From: DASQJL01 sp036380835
Lineage (GTDB): Bacteria > Eisenbacteria > RBG-16-71-46 > SZUA-252
Length of the DNA stretch: 64,000 nucleotides
Assembly: GCA_036380835.1 (NCBI GenBank)
Contig: DASVDZ010000064.1
Coordinates: 186,001 to 250,000, forward strand
Reading direction: 5' to 3'
In this document: positions 59,783 to 64,000 of the stretch, one piece after another
Position numbering within the stretch: position 1 is the first letter of the stretch
Layout of the letters: each line of letters starts with the position of its first letter
The notes under the pieces: generated by a model
Database searches by the model: none
Told to the model about the DNA's origin: nothing
Seen by the model: the letters and a program-made list of their open reading frames with translations, nothing else
Made by a program: the position numbers and the translations under genes

Positions 59783-60991
59783 TCAGGACGCCTTGGAGGT
59801 CAGCTCGAGTCCGACCTCCTGGTGGATGTCGGCGACGACGCGGAGGATGGTGTCGAGCTGCTCGTCCCGGTGCGTCGCCATGTACGACGTGCGGAGGAGA
59901 TCCCGGCCCGGCGCGACGGCCGGAACCACGATCGCGTTCACGAAGACGCCGCGGTCGAGGATCTTCCGCCACACGGTCATCGTCTTGATCCGGTCGCCGA
60001 TGAAGATCGGGATGATCGGCGTCCCGGTGCCCGTCCCCACCTCCAGCCCCTGTGCCTTGAAGCCGTTCCGCATCTTGTCGGAGATGGCGCGGAGCCGGTC
60101 GCGCAGCGCGGGCTCCGTCTCGATCAAGTCGAGGGACGCGAGCGCGGCCGCGACGCTCGAGGGGGCCATGCTCGCGCTGAAGATCATCGCCCGCGCGTGG
60201 TGCCGCAGGTAGTCCATGACCGCCTTCGGCCCGGCGATGAAGCCGCCGAGCGAGGCGAACGACTTGCTGAACGTGCCCATCACGAGATCGACCTGGCCCT
60301 CCACCCCCAGCGCGTCGCACGCCCCGGCGCCGCGGGCGCCCAGGACGCCGATCCCGTGCGCGTCGTCCACCATGAGCCGGGCGTCGTATTCCTTCGCGAG
60401 GCGGACGATGTCCGGGAGCGGGGCGATGTCCCCTTCCATGCTGTAGAGGCCGTCCACCACGATCAGCTTGCCCGACTTCGCGGGGACGCCGGAGAGGACC
60501 CGCTCGAGGTCGCGGACGTCGTTGTGGCGGAACCGGCGGACCTCGCCGAAGGAGAGGCGCGCGCCGTCCACGATGCAGGCGTGCGCGTCCTTGTCGAGGA
60601 TGACCACGTCGCCCTTGTCGATGAGCGCCGAGATCGAGCCGAGGTTGGTCAGGTAGCCGGTCGAGTAGACGAGAGCCGCCTCCTGGCGCATGAACTTGGC
60701 GAGACGCTCCTCGAGCTGGACGTGCAGCTCCAGCGTACCGTTCAGGAAGCGGGAGCCGTTGTTGGAGGTGCCGAACCGGAGGAGGGCGTCTTCCGCCGCC
60801 GCGATCACCTTGGGATGTTTGGTCAGGCCGAGATAGTTGTTCGAGCCGGCCATGATCAGCCGCTTGCCGCCGATCGTGACCTCGGTTCCGTGGTTCTCGG
60901 CGATCGGGAGGAAGTAGGGGTAGATGCCGGCGCGCTGCGCCATCCGGTGTTCGGTGAAGGCATTACACTTGTCGAACAGATCCACGAGCAC
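59783..60991 (-). CDS. spt: Serine palmitoyltransferase-like PLP enzyme
   Basis: A 402-residue alpha-oxoamine synthase. PLP ligands are H137 (DKDAHACIVDG), D209-D210/H212 (DDAHGIGVLG) and the Schiff-base lysine K243 in GTFSKSFASLGGF. That TFSKSxAS string is typical of serine palmitoyltransferases, whereas KBL and ALA synthases have other residues there. GSRFLNGTLELHVQLEE also fits. It would join serine with acyl-CoA (or acyl-ACP) to 3-ketosphinganine-like products. Glycine C-acetyltransferase is the main alternative. It begins a three-gene operon with the GNAT and reductase genes, behind a good promoter. Confidence 0.82.
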   Translation of the reverse strand: MLVDLFDKCNAFTEHRMAQRAGIYPYFLPIAENHGTEVTIGGKRLIMAGSNNYLGLTKHPKVIAAAEDALLRFGTSNNGSRFLNGTLELHVQLEERLAKFMRQEAALVYSTGYLTNLGSISALIDKGDVVILDKDAHACIVDGARLSFGEVRRFRHNDVRDLERVLSGVPAKSGKLIVVDGLYSMEGDIAPLPDIVRLAKEYDARLMVDDAHGIGVLGARGAGACDALGVEGQVDLVMGTFSKSFASLGGFIAGPKAVMDYLRHHARAMIFSASMAPSSVAAALASLDLIETEPALRDRLRAISDKMRNGFKAQGLEVGTGTGTPIIPIFIGDRIKTMTVWRKILDRGVFVNAIVVPAVAPGRDLLRTSYMATHRDEQLDTILRVVADIHQEVGLELTSKAS

Positions 60992-61063
60992 CCTGTGCGT
61001 TAGGGAACCGAACGATCGTGCCGCGAGCCGTGATGAGGACGGATCGAAAATGATCCGGCGACG

Positions 61064-61092
61064 ACGATAGCCGTTTCCGTTTTCGGAGTCAA
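61064..61092 (-). promoter_or_regulatory. Predicted promoter of the spt operon
   Basis: Minus strand: TTGACT (61087-61092), exactly 17 bases, TATCGT (61064-61069). The spacer contains a direct repeat AAACGG AAACGG. Just at the expected start (near 61057) lies GGATC-N6-GATCC (61041-61056), which could be an operator or start-site hairpin. Leader to ATG 60991 is about 65 bases. Confidence 0.6.
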
Positions 61093-61100
61093 TCGCGGAG

Positions 61101-61117
61101 CCCCCGGAGCCCGGGGG
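61101..61117 (-). terminator. Hairpin after the repeat-protein gene
   Basis: CCCCCGG (61101-61107), AGC, CCGGGGG (61111-61117): a perfect 7-bp stem, about 50 bases after the stop of the gene read on minus, and just upstream of the spt promoter. No T-tract. Confidence 0.4.
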
Positions 61118-61168
61118 AGGCGGGGCCCGGCGCCGGACCGGCGTCGAAGCTCGTTGGGATCGCGGTGC

Positions 61169-62884
61169 TTAGCGGACCAGCGTGATCGCCATGGCGCGGG
61201 TCCCCTGCGGGAGCGCCAGGCGGACGAAGTAGACCCCGGACCCGCACGGGCGCCCGGCCTGGTCGGCGCCGTCCCAGCGAACCGTGTGCCGTCCCGCGTC
61301 GAAGGAGCCGTCGGCGAGCACCCGAACCCGGCGTCCCTGGATGTCGTGGACGGCCAGCGAGACGCGCGAGGGGGCGTCGAGCGAGAACTCGATCGCGGTG
61401 CTGGGATTGAACGGATTGGGCCGCGCCGGATAGAGACGCGCCGGAACCGCCGGCGCGCGCGACGGCTCGACGGACGTGCCGAGCGAGGTGACGCGGAACG
61501 CGTAGACGTCCGCGGTCGGCCCGTTCCGGAAGTCCTGCCATCCGAACAGCGCGCCGTGGTAGCCGTCCGCGACCGCCGTCGTCAGCGTTCGGGAGCCGGA
61601 GGCGGTGGCGATCAGGAGCCCCGGCGTCGCCCAGCGCCGCGTTCCGTTCGGGGCGACCGATTGGGCGTAGATCTGGTCGCCGCCCGATCGGTCGTCGTCC
61701 CAAGCGAAGATCGCGCCGCCCTGTTCGTCGCTCACCCCGGTCCTCAGGAACTGCGAGGAGTCGGAGGCGCAGACGGCCACGCCGTCGCCCGGCGCCCAGA
61801 GGAGCGCGCCGGCCGAGTCGGCCCGCTGCGCGTAGATGTCCGGCCTCGCGACCCGCGAGTCGGTCCAGGCCACGATGGCGCCCGCCGATCCGTCGGGGAT
61901 CAGGACCGGAGTCGACTGTTGCCCCGCGGCGTTCGTCATCTGGACGCCGTCCAAGGTCCATCGCGGCGAGCCGTCGGGCTTCAGCCGTTGCGCCCAGACG
62001 TTGAAGTCGATCCCGTTCCGCTGGTCCTGCCAGGCCACGAGGAGCCCGAACCGGCCGTCCAAGGCGATGCTCGGGCTCAGCTGGTCGTACGTCGCCGCGC
62101 AGACCGGCATCCCGTTGGCCGTCCATCGGGGAGCGCCGCCCGAGTCGAGCGATTGCGCGTAGATGTCGTAGTAGAGGCCGGCCCGCCGATCGCGCCAGAC
62201 CAGGAAGGCGCCGCCGCGCGGGTCGCCCAGAATGCGAACGTCGGTCTGGCTGCCCGCGAGAACGCAGACGCCGACGCCGTCGGCGGGGGTCCAGAGGCGC
62301 GTGCCCGTCGCGCTCAGGCGCTGCGCGTAGACGTCGCTGTCCCCCGACCTGAGGTCGCGCCAGCCGATGATGGCGCCGTTCGCCCCGTCGCTCGTCGCCA
62401 CCTCGAGCACCTGGCTTCCCGCCGCGGTGCAGACCGGCACGCCGTTCGACGTCCATTGGACGGTGCCGCCCGCGCTCACGCGTTGCGCGTAGATGTCGTA
62501 GTTGAGGTCCCTCAGATCCTGCCAGGCGATGATCGCGCCGCCCGCCCCGTCGCTCGTGAGAACCGGCGACTGCTGGTCGGTCGAGTCGGTGCAGACGGCG
62601 AGACCGTCGGCGCCCCAGAGCGGCGCGCCCGACATGTCGAGGTGTTGCGCGTAGACGTCGGCGTTTCCGTTGCGGTAGTCCTCCCACACTAAGATAATGC
62701 CGCCCAGGCCGTCCGAGATTCCCTGGGCCGACACCTGGTTCATCGCGGCGAGCGAGGCGGGATTGCCGTTCGGAGCCCACGAAGCGAGCGCGCCCGGCGC
62801 CGGGCCGAAGGCGACGAGGAGAATCGCGACGAGCCAGGAGAAGCGCGTGGGACCGGAGCGGGGGGACGGTTGGGGCTGGCTCAT
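61169..62884 (-). CDS. Secreted repeat protein with FlgD/por-like C-terminal domain
   Basis: A 571-residue protein: signal peptide to about ALAS, then about eight repeats of 50-60 residues built on D-GA-IIAWQD-R-DIYAQR with W and VC(T/A) at fixed places (for example IIAWQDLRDLNYDIYAQRV). After a Pro-rich joint comes a terminal domain (ARPNPFNPSTAIEFSLD to SGVYFVRLA and the end) of the FlgD-Ig/type IX-sorting style used by FCB bacteria. The repeats suggest a beta-propeller; ligand unknown. Likely exported to the surface. ATG 62884 is preferred to the upstream ATG at 62932. Confidence 0.8.
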   Translation of the reverse strand: MSQPQPSPRSGPTRFSWLVAILLVAFGPAPGALASWAPNGNPASLAAMNQVSAQGISDGLGGIILVWEDYRNGNADVYAQHLDMSGAPLWGADGLAVCTDSTDQQSPVLTSDGAGGAIIAWQDLRDLNYDIYAQRVSAGGTVQWTSNGVPVCTAAGSQVLEVATSDGANGAIIGWRDLRSGDSDVYAQRLSATGTRLWTPADGVGVCVLAGSQTDVRILGDPRGGAFLVWRDRRAGLYYDIYAQSLDSGGAPRWTANGMPVCAATYDQLSPSIALDGRFGLLVAWQDQRNGIDFNVWAQRLKPDGSPRWTLDGVQMTNAAGQQSTPVLIPDGSAGAIVAWTDSRVARPDIYAQRADSAGALLWAPGDGVAVCASDSSQFLRTGVSDEQGGAIFAWDDDRSGGDQIYAQSVAPNGTRRWATPGLLIATASGSRTLTTAVADGYHGALFGWQDFRNGPTADVYAFRVTSLGTSVEPSRAPAVPARLYPARPNPFNPSTAIEFSLDAPSRVSLAVHDIQGRRVRVLADGSFDAGRHTVRWDGADQAGRPCGSGVYFVRLALPQGTRAMAITLVR

Positions 62885-63153
62885 GTTGTACACGGATCCA
62901 CTCCGACGAGATGACAAGCCGACGCAGCGCACGGTCGCGGGCTAGATGATGCAGGAAGCGGGCCGCCACGGCAAGCCGGAGGGCGAGCGGAAGATTTACT
63001 TAATATATTGATACTACGTCACTTACGTGATAATAATACGGCTCGATCGAGCCACGAAGCGGGTCGGTCCGGAGGGGTCCCGCGAAGTTGGTGGCGGGGA
63101 CCCGGCCCGGTGAGGAATTCCCCCCAAGCACCGCGAAGCCAAGGAGGCACGAC
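62885..63153. other. AT-rich regulatory intergenic region
   Basis: The stretch from about 62990 to 63040 is the most AT-rich in the window and lies between divergent genes. It has a plus-strand promoter (listed separately) and the palindrome GGCTCGATCGAGCC at 63040-63053. The leader to 63154 is about 110 bases; a cobalamin-type riboswitch was considered and not supported. Confidence 0.5.
63008..63036 (+). promoter_or_regulatory. Predicted promoter of the third DUF1028 gene
   Basis: TTGATA (63008-63013), 17 bases, TAATAA (63031-63036). The spacer ends in TCAC-TTAC-GTGA (63019-63030), an inverted repeat of a kind bound by CRP/FNR-like dimers (half-site order differs). Start would fall near 63043 inside GGCTCGATCGAGCC. 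A minus-strand promoter for the repeat protein could share this AT-rich patch. Confidence 0.55.
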
Positions 63154-64000
63154 GTGACTTCTCGCTCCCGTCCGACGCGGCGGTGGATCGCCGCCGTCAT
63201 CCTTTCTCTCCCGTTCGCTCTCGGCGCCGTGCCGGCCTCGGCGACCTTCTCGATCGTCGCCCGCGACTCCACGACCGGCGACATCGGCGTCGCCGTCCAA
63301 TCGCACTACTTCTCCGTCGGCTCGGTGGTGCCGTGGGCCGAGCCCGGGGTGGGCGCCGTCGCGACCCAATCGCTCGTCGAAGTCGCGTACGGGCCGCGCG
63401 GGCTCGACATGATGCGGAGCGGCCGGTCCGCGAAGCAGACGCTCCGGCAATTGCTCGACGACGACAAGTACCGCGAGGTGAGACAGGTCGCGATGGTCGA
63501 CGCGCGAGGCGAGGTCGCCGCGCACACCGGCGCCAAGTGCATTCCCGACGCCGGAGACACGACCGGCGCGGGCTTCTCCTGCCAGGCGAATCTCATGGCG
63601 AACCGGAAGGTGTGGCCGGCGATGGCGCGCGCCTACACGAACGCCAAGGGCGACCTCGCCGACCGCCTGCTCGCCGCGCTCGACGCCGGGCAGAAGGCGG
63701 GCGGCGACATTCGGGGAGAGCAATCGGCGGCGATCGTGATCGTGAAGGGGGATCGGTCGAATCGGCCGTGGGCCGACCGCGTCCTCGATCTCCGAGTCGA
63801 GGACAACCCGCATCCGATCACCGAGCTTCGCCGTCTCGTCGGGCTCTGGCGCGCCTACAAGAAGAGCGACGAGGGAGACGGATTCGTGACCGAAGGGAAG
63901 GTCGAGGAGGCGCTCGCGGCCTACGCCGAGGCGGCGCGCCTCGCGCCGGGAAACGACGAGCTCCTTTTCTGGCAGGCGGCGACGCTCTGGAAGCTGGGCC
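63154..64000 (+). CDS. Secreted DUF1028 protein, third copy (cut by window edge)
   Basis: At least 282 residues, open at the window end. GTG 63154 has AAGGAGG six bases upstream. Signal peptide to about PASA, then TFSIVARDS, VAVQSHYFSVGSVVPW, GEQSAAIVIVKGD and LDLRVEDNPHPI as in the two copies at 14.7-16.9 kb. TPR-like helices begin near residue 250. It is more diverged than the tandem pair, which are closer to each other. Role unknown. Confidence 0.85.
   Translation, partial: MTSRSRPTRRWIAAVILSLPFALGAVPASATFSIVARDSTTGDIGVAVQSHYFSVGSVVPWAEPGVGAVATQSLVEVAYGPRGLDMMRSGRSAKQTLRQLLDDDKYREVRQVAMVDARGEVAAHTGAKCIPDAGDTTGAGFSCQANLMANRKVWPAMARAYTNAKGDLADRLLAALDAGQKAGGDIRGEQSAAIVIVKGDRSNRPWADRVLDLRVEDNPHPITELRRLVGLWRAYKKSDEGDGFVTEGKVEEALAAYAEAARLAPGNDELLFWQAATLWKLG

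Noticed and set aside
63060..63150. Cobalamin-type riboswitch in the leader of the third DUF1028 gene
   Set aside because: GGTGAGGAATTCC resembles one box only; the other conserved boxes are missing.
1..64000. CRISPR arrays, insertion sequences, prophage genes
   Set aside because: No spaced short repeats, transposase or integrase motifs or phage structural genes were seen; DUF1353 alone is not evidence of a phage.

Overview
This is a GC-rich (roughly 70% by eye), densely coded bacterial chromosome segment with about 58 genes, many joined by 4-base start/stop overlaps. No tRNA, rRNA, CRISPR array, insertion sequence or prophage was seen. The protein set points to a diderm soil or sediment bacterium of the FCB/Eisenbacteria/Gemmatimonadota-like world. 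The evidence is a FlgD/por-type C-terminal repeat on a secreted protein, several DUF1028-TPR proteins, an MtrAB outer-membrane cytochrome conduit, an MlaEFD lipid transporter and bacterial sphingolipid genes. Candidatus Eisenbacteria is my best guess. It is an inference from protein style, not a search result.

Layout. 0-5.3 kb: start of a Ser/Thr kinase, an M1 aminopeptidase with HEAT repeats, a YraQ-type permease, an SDR and an alpha/beta hydrolase. 5.4-7.5 kb: a fused alpha-beta 2-oxoacid dehydrogenase E1. 7.5-16.9 kb: a tight minus-strand run of eight genes (DinB, Nudix-MBL fusion, homocysteine methyltransferase family, patatin, SDR, S9 peptidase, two DUF1028-TPR proteins). 17.0-24.4 kb: respiration module of MtrB barrel, decaheme MtrA/DmsE, mono-heme cytochrome, nine-heme membrane cytochrome, cytochrome b and Rieske protein. 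24.7-28.3 kb: an orphan RnfD/NqrB-like membrane protein and two tandem DUF2330 proteins. 28.4-31.1 kb: small genes (DUF1353, SRPBCC, DinB, NIPSNAP, DoxX, two small membrane proteins). 31.2-37.0 kb: SOS mutagenesis block (DnaE2, ImuB-like, two small genes, LexA). 37.1-41.0 kb: mixed small genes including a family 5-like uracil-DNA glycosylase. 41.1-52.8 kb: a nearly complete haem operon, hemX/ccsA-like then hemA-C-D-B-L-E-N-H-(lipoprotein-like)-hemY. 52.9-54.3 kb: cupin, QueD, QueE. 54.4-61.0 kb: a lipid block with a fatty-acid/ceramide hydroxylase-like protein and MlaE-F-D on plus, converging on a minus-strand operon that looks like serine palmitoyltransferase, a GNAT acyltransferase and an epimerase-type reductase, i.e. 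a candidate bacterial ceramide pathway. 61-64 kb: a repeat-rich secreted protein and a third DUF1028 gene running off the end.

How it fits together. The haem operon could supply the 20 c-type haem sites and the cytochrome b of the respiratory module. Rieske/cytochrome b would oxidise quinol, and the periplasmic cytochromes could pass electrons to MtrAB across the outer membrane. The lipid block would make and move an unusual outer-membrane lipid. Regulatory reading suggests classic -35/-10 promoters ahead of lexA, the spt operon, the hydroxylase and the last gene. Several other genes have a -10-like box only 4-10 bases from the start codon, suggesting leaderless mRNAs.
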